64,000 nucleotides of DNA, from assembly GCA_026182355.1 (NCBI GenBank), contig JAPFBL010000008.1, positions 62,001-126,000 of the forward strand. The letters are read 5' to 3'. The notes under the pieces were generated by a model, which saw only the letters and a list, made by a program, of their open reading frames with translations, was not told the DNA's origin and ran no database searches. The position numbers and the translations under genes are program-made. Shown here piece by piece: positions 1-10,062 of the stretch. Numbering within the stretch: the stretch's first letter is position 1; each line of letters opens with the position of its first letter. The DNA comes from Hermatobates lingyangjiaoensis (Eukaryota; Arthropoda; Insecta; Hemiptera; Hermatobatidae).

Positions 1-2
1 AT

Positions 3-3000
3 CATGGACAGATACATCATGCCAGGGCTCTTCTAGACAGTGGTTCGCAGTCCTCGTACATGACAGAATCGCTTGCTCAAAAACTTCGACTTAAGCGCAA
101 ACACACGAATATATCTATCTTAGGTATCAGCAAATCAGTATCTAGGGTGTCATTTGTAGTCAATGCCGTTCTGAAATCAAGATTTGGTAACTACCATCAA
201 AACGCTGACTTCTTCATACTGCCTAATCTTACTCAAAACCTCCCTATTCGACCTTTAAATATAAATAAAATGACATTACCTCAGGGTATTAATTACGCAG
301 ACCCTAATTTCCATATTCCTAGTAGGGTCGACATCCTTATTGGCGGAGATATCTTTTGGGATATATTAGAGATCGGTAAAATCAAACTTATTGATCAAGG
401 ACTGTTTTTGATCAATCTTGATCAATCAAAATTGATCAATCTTTTGGTTGGATTGTAGCAGGTTCCGGAAATTCAACTCCATCGAATGATAAGTCTTCAC
501 TGGTCCATTATTCCATGTGTCATCATTTAAGCTCTGTCTCTCTCGAAGAGATTATGGAGAAATTTCATTCAATTGAAGAAGTTCCAGAAATAGGTGACTT
601 AACTTCCGAAGAAGCCGCTTGCGAGGAGCATTTTAAAAACACGTATCGACGTGATGTGAATGGTAGATTTATTATTCAACTTCCTTTTAAACAAAACCGT
701 AACTCTCTGGGTGACTCGCGTGGGAATGCTCTTAAGCGTTTCAACAATATGGAGAAACGATTCTCATACAATCAACATTTGAAATTACAATACAGCAAGT
801 TTATGGCCGAGTACCTTCAACTGAATCATATGGAGATTGTTCCAGAAGGCGAGTTAGACGTGGCCTCAGAGTCTTCAGTATATTACCTTCCTCACCACGC
901 AATTTTCAAACCCACAAGTTCGACAACGAAGACCCGAGTTGTCTTCGACGCAAGTTGTAAATCCTTTTCTGGTGTTTCACTCAACGATATTCTAATGGAT
1001 GGTCCTATACAACAACAAGATTTGATCTCCATTATTCTTAGATTCAGATTTCATAAGTATGTCATAACAGCTGACATTGAAAAGATGTTCAGACAAATTA
1101 TAATGGATAAATCCTGTGTGGACATGCAGAGGATTGTTTGGCGCGAAGAAGTAAATTTGCCGTTAATGACTTACAGATTAACTACTCTTACTTACGGTAC
1201 GAAACCAGCAAGTTATTTGGCTACAAGATGTCTAACACAATTAGCGATTGAAGATGGTCATCTTCACCCCAAGGCAGCTTCTGTGTTATTGCGCGACTTT
1301 TACATAGATGATCTGCTCACTGGGTCTGACACGATTGAAGAAGCTATCGCTCTACAGGGTGAACTCATACGCCTACTTAGCAGAGGTGGATTTCAACTTC
1401 GAAAGTGGAACGCCAATGATGACAGAATTATTTCACACCTTCCTCAGGATATGATAGAAGATAGACACGAATTATGTTCAGATCAACTTAATATAAATAG
1501 AACCTTAGGTTTGTTATGGTGTTCCGATTCTGATGATTTATACTATTCCATAAGCGCATCTCTATTGGATAATAGTATTACAAAGCGTGCAGTTCTTTCC
1601 AGAATTGCTAGAATATTTGATCCTATGGGCTTACTTGGTCCTGTAATTCTTAAGGCCAAATTGTTCATGAAAGCTCTATGGGAGCGCAAGATAAATTGGG
1701 ACGAGGATCTCCCTCCTGATCTCCTAATTGAATGGCGCAAGTTCAGTCATGATTTACCCAAGTTGAATGAACTTAGGTTACCACGTTTGGTCACATCGTC
1801 AAATCATTGCAATAATATGGAAATTCACGGTTTTTGTGATGCCTCCCAGTCAGGCTATGGGGCAGCATTGTATATTAAATCTTCAAACTTTCAGGAATCA
1901 TCAATTCATCTTCTTTGCTCAAAATCTAGAATAGCACCGTCGAAAAAACATACAATACCAAGGTTAGAATTGCAAGCAGCGCTTCTATTATCTACTCTTC
2001 TCTCACATACGCTTAAAGCTTTACTTGTTAAGTTCAATAAAGTCTATTTATGGAGCGATTCGCAGGTTTCCTTGGCTTGGATTAGAGGTTCAGCTATGCA
2101 ATATAAATCCTTTGTAGCAAACAGAATTGCAAAAATACAAACTCTCAATTCTGCCATTAATGCAGATTTTGAATGGCGTTATGTCGCAAGTTCAGACAAC
2201 CCATCTGATCACATTTCGCGAGGACTGGCCGCCAGTGAGATCATGAATTGCCAATTGTGGTGGCATGGCCCACAATGGTTAGTCCAATCATCTTCAACCT
2301 ATCCTGGCTCAGATGTTGAGTGTCCATCTGATATTCCAGAAAAAGGAAAGACATATTTAACCGCGATGGTCTCTACTAATAAAAGTAATATTTTCTTTGA
2401 CAACATATTGGCACGATATTCCAGCCTCACTAAGCTTCTGCGTTCAGTTGCTATTTGGAGACGATACATTGGTTATTTATGCCATTCTCAGTATAATAGG
2501 AGCCAGTATTTTACCGCTTCAGAACTTAATGACATTCTACTTATACTTATTAAAAGAGCACAGTACGACAACTTTGCAAAGGATATAGATAATCTTAAGG
2601 AAAACAAGCCTGTTGATAAGAAGGGTAGACTTAACGACTTGAATCCTTACCTCGACAGTGACGGTTTATTACGTGTTGGTGGTCGCATTTCTAAGGCTGA
2701 TTTACCTGAAGATACTAAACATCAATTCATTTTATCAAAGGATCATTCCCTTACGACCCTTATAATTCGTCATGAGCATTACAGAAATCTGCATATGGGC
2801 CCTAGGGGACTATTGGCAATTGTAAGGCAGAAATACTGGATATTAAACGGTTTAAATGCCGTCAAGAAAGTTTGGAGAAACTGTTTAGTTTGCTTTCGGG
2901 CTAGTCCAAAGGTTGGTGAGCAACTGATGGGCGAGCTTCCTCTTGCCAGACTCCAAGCTGGAAGAGCATTTCTTCACACTGGCATCGATTATTGCGGACC

Positions 3001-3900
3001 AGTTTACATTCGTGCAAGCAAACGGCGAGGGTCATCGCTCGATAAAGCTTATATTGCAATTTTTATATGCCTAGCTTCGCGTGCGGTTCACATCGAACTC
3101 GTGAGTGGACTCTCTACAAAGGCGTTTCTCGATGCATTTCAGAGGTTTATTTCGAGACGAGGTTTATGTTCTCGTATTTATAACAGACAATGCCACCAAC
3201 TTTGTTGGCGCGAACCGTGAATTACGTGAATTATACAAAATGTTCAAGTCAGACGAATTCAAACATAGAGTAAATAATTATCTAGCCGACCAGCAAATAA
3301 CTTGGAGCTTCAGCCCTCCCCGCGCTCCCAATTTTGGGGGGAGTTGGGAACGAGCTGTAAGGTCCTGCAAATTTCACTTGAAACGGGTAGTTGCCAACGC
3401 TCACTTAACTTTTGAAGACATGTCCACCGTTCTGTGTACCATAGAAGCGTGCCTTAATTCCCGACCCATCACACCCTTATCCCACGATCCCACTGATCTA
3501 TCCTCTTTAACACCTGGCCACTTTTTAATAGGACAACCTCTTACCACATACCCAGAGATTGATGTGTCCGATATTCCCACCAATCGTCTGACGCATTGGC
3601 AGCGCTGTAAACAAATTAGGCAGCACTTTTGGTCTCCGCTGGCAGCAAGATTACCTCACCTCTTTGCAACAAAGGCCAAAATGGAACACCAAACAACGTT
3701 CCCTTCAGATTGGGGATATGGTTCTGATCAAGGAGGATAACGTGTCACCTCTCAACTGGCCTTTAGGTAGAGTGGTACAACTACACCCTGGAAAAGACAA
3801 TTTGGTTCGTGTGGCCACAATCTTTACACGTGACGGAGAGAAGAAGAGAGCTATCTCCAAGCTATGCTTTCTCCCCATGGCAGCAAACTTACAGGACTAA
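3..3900 (+). pseudogene. BEL/Pao retrotransposon pol polyprotein, broken by frameshifts
   Basis: This is the 3' three quarters of a BEL/Pao-type pol, entering from the left edge. Domains in order: an aspartic protease with LLDSGS near position 39; the Pao-type reverse transcriptase with FYIDDLL near 1300; an RNase H-like segment with GFCDAS near 1821; and an integrase with an H-H-C-C finger at about 2770-2905, first catalytic Asp in GIDYCG near 2983, a second Asp in DNATNF near 3187 and the Glu in NFGGSWE near 3340. Reading is broken three times: at about 410-442, where a short GATCAAT-rich stretch is repeated; near 3180-3186, with about one extra base; and near 3636, with one extra base. Three open segments (3-458, to 3220, to 3900) therefore cover one former gene. 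It is a dead or mis-sequenced copy; gag and the 5' LTR lie off the window. Confidence 0.93.
515..3220 (+). CDS. Longest open segment of the BEL/Pao pol (RT, RNase H, N-terminal integrase)
   Basis: This open stretch of about 900 codons carries the reverse transcriptase, the RNase H-like domain and the integrase zinc finger with the first catalytic Asp. The frame is already open upstream of the first ATG (from about 443, reading FGWIVAG), so the ATG at 515 is not the natural start. The frame ends in unrelated codons after the break near 3183, where the rest of the integrase core continues in another frame. The domain order protease-RT-RNase H-integrase and the Pao peptidase/RT signature separate it from Ty3/gypsy. 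It is inferred to be inactive because the integrase catalytic triad is split. Confidence 0.9.
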   Translation: MCHHLSSVSLEEIMEKFHSIEEVPEIGDLTSEEAACEEHFKNTYRRDVNGRFIIQLPFKQNRNSLGDSRGNALKRFNNMEKRFSYNQHLKLQYSKFMAEYLQLNHMEIVPEGELDVASESSVYYLPHHAIFKPTSSTTKTRVVFDASCKSFSGVSLNDILMDGPIQQQDLISIILRFRFHKYVITADIEKMFRQIIMDKSCVDMQRIVWREEVNLPLMTYRLTTLTYGTKPASYLATRCLTQLAIEDGHLHPKAASVLLRDFYIDDLLTGSDTIEEAIALQGELIRLLSRGGFQLRKWNANDDRIISHLPQDMIEDRHELCSDQLNINRTLGLLWCSDSDDLYYSISASLLDNSITKRAVLSRIARIFDPMGLLGPVILKAKLFMKALWERKINWDEDLPPDLLIEWRKFSHDLPKLNELRLPRLVTSSNHCNNMEIHGFCDASQSGYGAALYIKSSNFQESSIHLLCSKSRIAPSKKHTIPRLELQAALLLSTLLSHTLKALLVKFNKVYLWSDSQVSLAWIRGSAMQYKSFVANRIAKIQTLNSAINADFEWRYVASSDNPSDHISRGLAASEIMNCQLWWHGPQWLVQSSSTYPGSDVECPSDIPEKGKTYLTAMVSTNKSNIFFDNILARYSSLTKLLRSVAIWRRYIGYLCHSQYNRSQYFTASELNDILLILIKRAQYDNFAKDIDNLKENKPVDKKGRLNDLNPYLDSDGLLRVGGRISKADLPEDTKHQFILSKDHSLTTLIIRHEHYRNLHMGPRGLLAIVRQKYWILNGLNAVKKVWRNCLVCFRASPKVGEQLMGELPLARLQAGRAFLHTGIDYCGPVYIRASKRRGSSLDKAYIAIFICLASRAVHIELVSGLSTKAFLDAFQRFISRRGLCSRIYNRQCHQLCWREP

Positions 3901-4026
3901 TGGACAATAACTTCCTAATTATGAAGGATCTGGACATTAGCATATTTTAAATTTATTGTTAATTTGTGAAATTTTTGTAAATTTGTTTATTGTAAATTTT
4001 TGACTAGTTTGAAAGCAACAGCTTTC

Positions 4027-4180
4027 AAAGGGGGGAGGATGTTGGGTTTTGGTACTGGTGACCTTGTAACGGGCACTGTAGAGTGGGGGTATATGCCCCA
4101 CTACTTTGTGAGTCTAGTCTGCGACAGACCATACACTGGAGTGTTTCGTTGTGTTACATTATATTCTCTACACAAACATT
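4027..4180 (+). repeat. Polypurine tract and putative 3' LTR of the BEL element
   Basis: A purine run at 4027-4039 (AAAGGGGGGAGGA) is followed at 4040 by TGTTGGG, a typical TG start for an LTR, 140 bp after the pol stop. The LTR end is unclear: TACACAAACA ends near 4180, and the following TTTGGTCCTCCGGACC resembles the sequence that follows a 5' LTR in BEL elements, so a second element start may be fused here. Without the 5' LTR in the window the boundary cannot be fixed. Confidence 0.55.
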
Positions 4181-4269
4181 TATTTGGTCCTCCGGACCGG
4201 ACATACTTATTAAATAATGATATAATAATGTATGCTTGTGGCAGTAGACGGAAAAAGAGCTGTGTTAAT

Positions 4270-5324
4270 TAGTTAAATTAACTGTAATTTAAATATTAAA
4301 TTACTTAATTAAATAAATTAATTAAATATTTAAAGTAATTAGTTAAATGTAAGAGGTATGTTAATTTTGCAAATGCGATGGAAATGAATTATTTCTTGCT
4401 GGTTGATTAAACAGATTGTGCTTATACGAGTGTTGAGGTCAGTTTAGTAGAGGCGTGTGTGGTAAGATAGCGTTGGTTTGAATACAGAAGTGCTGCTTGA
4501 AAACCATATTTGTATGCCACATGCAAGACCAAAAACTTTAATCTTCTACGTGACTGGATTTCTTAAAAACATGATTATGGTGTGTTTATGTGTAAATAGT
4601 TTCAAAACTTGTATGCAGGAAACAGGATTAAAAAAAAAACACTTTATAGACAATTGTGTGAGAAACAGATATAATGTATAACCTGCTTCAGAAAAACCTC
4701 ACTATTGAAGTGAGCCCTTAACAAAGTGGTCATAAAATATCTCATTGAAGGATATTTTAAAATACCAGATTAACGTAGTTTCATGGGTATATTCATGATA
4801 AATTCATAGGTTTGAACTAACATTTGAACCTTTTTAATAGTTCAATAACAAACAAACAACACTAGATGTTCCAAGTTTATTTTATTAGTAGACGATTTAA
4901 TAAAGAAAACGGTTATTAAACGTAAACTCGAAATGAGAGGTTCTCAACGTGGCCCACATAGACCCCAAGAGGTCCATAGAAGATCAAAAGGTACGTAATA
5001 AGTGGTTCATGCCAAATTTATATTCATGTATCAATATAGAGTAACGAAAAATATATCAATGGAATAACAGGCGGACATTTAATCATAAGCAATAAAACAT
5101 CAAGAATGAACTCTCAATAGTTTGCTATATCTTCCAAAATTCAACATTTTTTTACAAATAATTTGTAAAATTTTAATAAATATATATTGTTGTTGTTTTA
5201 AAAATATGTTTACATTTTTGTATTTGGAGTTTATGTTAGTAATATAATGAAATTATTTCATTGTTGGATTTTTCATTATCTTATAATCAAATTTTAACGA
5301 AGATTTACATATGTATCATTAGAT
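4270..5324. other. A+T-rich intergenic stretch, no gene seen
   Basis: No convincing ORF or RNA gene. A short segment near 4930-4960 (GGTTCTCAAC) resembles the end of a hAT-type element, but no partner end was identified. Confidence 0.5.
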
Positions 5325-6115
5325 TTTTAAGTCGTAGGGGGTACACAGATGATAACACGTCTCTCTGGGAGTCTACAGATGATAGATATCTCTTGGAGTG
5401 TCCACAGATGATAAAATATCTCTTGGAGTGTCCACAGATGATAGATTTCTCTTGGAGTGTCCACAGATGATAACATATCGCTCAATGGGTTCACAGATGA
5501 TAGATATCTCTTTGAGTGTTCACATATGATAAAATATCCCTTGGAGTGTCTACAGATGATAGATATATCTTGGAATGTCCACAGATGATAACATATTGCT
5601 CAATGGGTTCACAGATGATAGATATCTCTTAGAGTGTCCACTGATGATAGATATCTCTTGGAGTGTCCACGGATGATAGATATCTCTTAGGGTGTCCACA
5701 GATGATAAGATATTGCTCAATGGGTTCACAGATGATAGATATCTCTTAGAGTGTCCACTGATGATAGATATCTCTTGCAGTGTCCACGGATGATAGATAT
5801 CTCTTAGGGTGTCCACAGATGATAAGATATTGCTCAATGGGTTCACAGATGATAGATATCTCTTAGAGTGTCCACTGATGATAGATATCTCTTGCAGTGT
5901 CCACGGATGATAGATATCTCTTAGGGTGTCCACAGATGATAAGATATTGCTCAATGGGTTCACAGATGATAGATATCTCTTAGAGTGTCCACTGATGATA
6001 GATATCTCTTGCAGTGTCCACGGATGATAGATATCTCTTAGGGTGTCCACAGATGATAAGATATTGTTTAACGGGTTCACAGATGATTTCATCTCTATTA
6101 TAGAGTCTACAAATG
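5325..6115. repeat. Minisatellite of 29/30-bp units with a 117-bp higher-order repeat
   Basis: Units of the form GATGATAGATATCTCTTG plus GAGTGTCCACA repeat about 26 times. In the right half four units form a 117-bp higher-order repeat: the variant GATGATAAGATATTGCTC recurs at 5701, 5818, 5935 and 6052, exactly 117 bases apart. Because 117 is a multiple of three, the - strand shows a spurious 190-codon open frame with a 39-residue repeat. Left-hand units are more divergent, as expected if amplification was most recent on the right. Confidence 0.92.
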
Positions 6116-6519
6116 ATTTCATATCTCAAACGGTTAATTATTCATTAGCTCTGTTCATTGCCTTTTCTTTGTATTCCGTGAACTTAATGATAGGAGATTA
6201 AAAGTTAGTTTATATCTATTCCAGATCAATTTTCTTAACTTTTGACCCTGAGGGATATATAATCTCCATGCAAATCGCACCCGGTACATATTTAAAGCCA
6301 GCTAAAAAGAAACAACTACAGAGATTTCATCGAAAATAGTTCAATCAGTTCAATAATTATTGCAAGCCTGCTGTGCTGCTATGTTTCAAGGTTAACATAA
6401 ATCAAATAGGTAATTTGGTGAGTATAACTCTAAGTGCATGACTGAATCTAATCATATACAGCAAACAGACACTCACAAACAAACACATATGATTGCAACC
6501 TGACTGTCGGTTAGAATAT

Positions 6520-7390
6520 TAACCCTTAGATCCCCTGTCAAGTTTTCCAAGAGCCCACTCCACAGCCTTCAGTATTGCCAGCTGCTCAGCTTGATTGTTT
6601 GTGCATAAACTATCGAGTGGATGGATACCCTTCTTCAAACACTAAACTTTCTTTCTCAAACACAACAAATGCACAGCCAACATTATCACCATCTTTACTA
6701 CAGTCCGTAAAGACGTTCAATTATTCTGCTTCTTCCTTTCCAAAATTAATCCGTTTTAGTTTGCCTGGATGAGGCCAAAGCGAGAAGTGCACAGGTCTGT
6801 CAAGTTTGATGCCATCAGTACCTTCTGCTTGTTCACTTCTCTTTATTCTCGCGATAAGATTATGCTCTTGTGCCTTTAGACAGATAGGTGGTACGCCTGC
6901 AATTATGCAAGCAGCATCATATGAAATAGTTCCATATCCTTTGATTAACCTTATAGCAAAAAGTCTCTGAACCTTTTCCAGGTGTTTCCTATTGCACTTC
7001 TTTCGTAGTTCCTTTAAACAAACAGGTACCGCATATAGTAACATTGGTATAAAAGCACCATGACATATTATTACACTTAGAGCTGCACTTGACAGGCCCC
7101 AATGGACTCTGGATGATCTCGATAGGGCATTCACGAAATGCCGCTTTTAGTCTGCCACTTATTTTGACATGTAGGTTCCATGACAACCTTCTGTCAAATG
7201 TCAGACCCAGATACTTCAGACTACTCATTGACTCCGTCTTTCTGTGTCCAAGGTAAACAGGCACGTCTTTGTATCTCTCTCGGGCTCTATACAGATGAAG
7301 TACTTTTGATTTGTCTTCGTTAAAGGAGATTTTATGTTGTTCAGTCCAAGCACTTATTAGACCCATACAACGACTGACACTCACCTCCAA
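6520..7390 (-). pseudogene. Non-LTR retrotransposon (LINE) 3' fragment: end of RT plus RNase H
   Basis: Three overlapping - strand frames give one LINE protein end. The first has the RT thumb-type segment (SKVLHLYRARE, then SSLKYLGLTFDRRLSW). The second has the connection region (LSRSSRVHWGLSSAAL, IAGVPPICLKA). The third is an RNase H-like end (SKDGDNVGCAFVVFE, TNNQAEQLAILKAVEWAL) stopping near 6520. Breaks lie near 7130 and near 6735. An RNase H after the RT fits the I/R1/LOA-like insect groups; the exact clade is not decided. The 5' part is missing, as usual for 5'-truncated LINE copies. It is not functional. Confidence 0.85.
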
Positions 7391-8555
7391 TCGAGGACTG
7401 TTTCAGAAAAAACTATAAATAAATTTCAAATTCAAATATCCAACAATATTTTTATGACAACAAGAATAATCTATTTTAAAATTGTATCAAGAAATTAGAA
7501 ACAAAAATTCCTAGAGTATAAAAAAAGAGTAATCTAACATCTAAAAAATTAGTGCATTATAAAAAAATTATTGATAATCTCTGAATATTCGCGTGGTCAG
7601 GTCGCTGAGTTTTTAATATATTTTTCGTTATCGTATAATGGCTTATTTATACAAATTGGGCAACGGCCACTAATGGATTCAAATATCACTATTTCGTTTT
7701 ATTTATTGACCTACTTTGACCTTCCATCAACCTCTGGAGGTCGACGCGACCACGTTGAGAGTCCCTGGGCTAGAAAAGAAGTTAAAGCTACAAACCGACC
7801 TCCAGAAGGCGTGATTTATACTTGAACAACTAATGCACTCAGGTGTATTACTTAAAAACCGTCATCGAAACATTTAGTGTGTAAAGAATCATTTATATAT
7901 CATTTCAAATTATAAAGCTAAAGTATTCTTGTGAATACATGCATATCGTTAGTATCACAAAGTTGGTAAAGTTGATATTGTTATAAACTTCTTTCACACC
8001 TCGTATCTTGTTGTCATCCGACTAGTTTTACATAGACTACATCATCGAATGGGATTTCGATGATGCTATTCCATTCGATGCTGCAGCCTATCCAAAACCG
8101 GTCAGACGACTCCACCAACATGACAGGAGATATGACCAAAGTTTATAATAATATTATATTCCAGTAAAGCTAAATAAAGAACTAGTGTTTTATAAAGTTC
8201 TGATTATCACAAAAGTACTTTGTGTATTGTTTGTATGTAATATGAACTTAATCGATGTAAAGTCTCAGCTCAACAGATTATTCGAACTTGTCCATTATCA
8301 AGATGTTTCAGAATGTGTTAATATTTGACAGTTTCTATATAGTTTATCAGTCAACTTTCTCAATCAGTCTTTTGAATTGTAATTATTTTCTTGTTTTCAA
8401 TTTTGATCAAGTTATCTTCTTGATGGTTCAGAATGTAGTTTGTCTACTCATTCATGATTTATACGTGTTCATGATTCAATAAGATGAAGCAGGGATTGTC
8501 TATTTGTTATTAAACTCCTGCTAGAATAATGTTTCCAATACCCGCAGTTGTAAGA
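7391..8555. other. A+T-rich intergenic stretch, no gene seen
   Basis: No supported gene. A short inverted repeat, CATCGAATGGGAT against ATTCCATTCGATG, sits at about 8042-8081. The 84-codon open frame near 7571-7825 has no recognised motif and is left uncalled. Confidence 0.45.
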
Positions 8556-8559
8556 TTTT

Positions 8560-8910
8560 TACCTCTAGTACTGTTCTAAGGGAGGAAGTTTGATTCATTT
8601 ATTATTTGGCACCCTTTTAGTAAGAGGCGGGACGGTAACATTACCGGATTGATCCTTTTTTTTTCTTCAATATCTACCCTTATAATGGCTTTCACCATTT
8701 AATGCTGCTCTAGGGGCGGAAATTCAAGCCAATTTATTATTTAGCACCCATTTTAGTAAAGGGCGAGCAACATTACTTGTTGATTCTATATTGGAAATCC
8801 AAAATGTTATTAACTCAAATGCATTTTAGAGTAGTGGTCTTTAACGACTGCCTGACATTTACAGGCTCAGGACCGACGGCTTAACATCCTCTCCAAGAGA
8901 CGAGATTTGT
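8560..8910 (-). repeat. tRNA-derived SINE copies, tail and body (two abutting fragments)
   Basis: On the - strand this shows the body of the window's main SINE family: GACGTTAA-like segment, TCGGTCCTGAGCCTGTAAATG, CGTTAAAGACC, then the tail GCGCCAAATAATAAATG and CCCCTAGA. A second tail fragment abuts at 8560-8655. The same order of blocks recurs at 15785-15955, 18930-19245, 21283-21500 and 21770-22083. The tRNA-like head is missing here. Confidence 0.7.
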
Positions 8911-8924
8911 TTTTTTTTTCTGTC

Positions 8925-9200
8925 GCCCACATTTATAAGGTATTCATTTACCTTGTAGTGATTTATTGGGTTGAATATAATGGCTCATTTAATATCACCT
9001 GTTGATGCTGCATCAGGAGCTCTACATATTCCTGCACTGAAATTTATTAGAGTAGCGATCTTCTACTATTATCTAACATCGTACAGCTTTACGTCCTCTC
9101 CGAGGAACAACGTGCACAAGATTTCTCATCTTTCACATGATTCGAACCTGTAACCTTCAGTACTCAAGACAAGTACTGTATCTGTTAGCCTAAATCTGAC
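8925..9200 (-). repeat. tRNA-derived SINE with a different head
   Basis: Read on the - strand, the start (about 9200) has a tRNA-like region with GGTTCGAATC (a good pol III B box) preceded by TAGGCTAACAG. It then joins the family body: CTCGGAGAGGACGT, TGTACGATGTTAGA, and ends in a diverged tail. The body is shared with the other SINE copies but the head differs. Confidence 0.65.
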
Positions 9201-9232
9201 ACTGGAAATGTTTGTTCCATTTATCTATTTTA

Positions 9233-10062
9233 CTAGCAAATGTGCCCGTCTTTGACGGGTAGTTTTTCAAAAATTCGGAGATGTTACATTGTATTCCAAA
9301 ATAACATTAGAAATTATCGAATAATAGAAAATATCGTTATCAGTACAGTGTTAAGCAAATGCCTCTGTATACACCACATTAGCTGTCTGTCCTTCAGGTT
9401 CATGGAAGAAGAAAGAGTTGGAACCTCTGCTCTTGGGCATGTAAACTACAGTTGACCACTTCAATTCCTGCGGTAGATAGAGTTTCCCCTTGCGATTTTG
9501 TGACCGTCATTCCGAAACAGACGCTGACGGGAGATTGCAATCGTTTGAATGGAAAAGGATAGTGGCTCAGAATTAATGGATGCGTGGTATACACACAGAC
9601 TCCCCAATACCACATCCAGTCATTATGTCCGCCTCTATGGCATATCTGTGTAGAGCACGAACTCAGAGTCGTGTCCCGTTGCACAGTTTTGGGGCACTCA
9701 TGTTTCGTAACATGAAATTTGTTACTGCTATTAAATCGGAGCATGGTTGGTGCTTCTACTTTAAGTTTTTACTCATGATCAGAGAGTCCAGAAGCACTCA
9801 CAGAGTCAAGAAATTTAGTTGGCTAATGAACTACTTCCTCATCACTTATCACCTTGTTTACTGACTTCTAAGTTCTTTCCTCGGCTTGATATAGCGTAAG
9901 AACTTGTTTGTTGTTTTTTCCTGCCTGTTCATTAGTAAGGGTTGAGAATTGCTCGTTTACAAAGTCATTTATCCTGAATAGATAGTGCATCTTGAACTCG
10001 GGGAAACACCTTGTCAACAAGCTCAAATACGCAATATATTCATGTATGCAAATGAAATTAAA
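9233..10062 (-). mobile_element. Helitron 3' end with helicase C-terminus fragment (copy 1, part a)
   Basis: On the - strand a frame at 9744-9400 reads FGMTVTKSQGETLSTAGIEV, the C-terminal SF1 (Pif1-like) helicase motif of Helitron proteins, after a conserved FPFKRLQSPVSVC stretch. The element ends with the hairpin CCCGTCAAAGACGGG, a short spacer and CTAG at 9236-9233, followed by T. This is the established Helitron 3' end (hairpin plus CTRR, inserted before T). The protein is frameshifted and its N-terminal nuclease is absent. The copy continues at 11696-11995 after a 1.6-kb insertion. Confidence 0.88.

Noticed and set aside
5325..6115. Regular repeats considered as a CRISPR-like array
   Set aside because: There are no unique spacers and the genome is eukaryotic.
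5550..6122. 190-codon - strand frame with a 39-residue repeat
   Set aside because: Generated by the 117-bp minisatellite period; no start context or homology.
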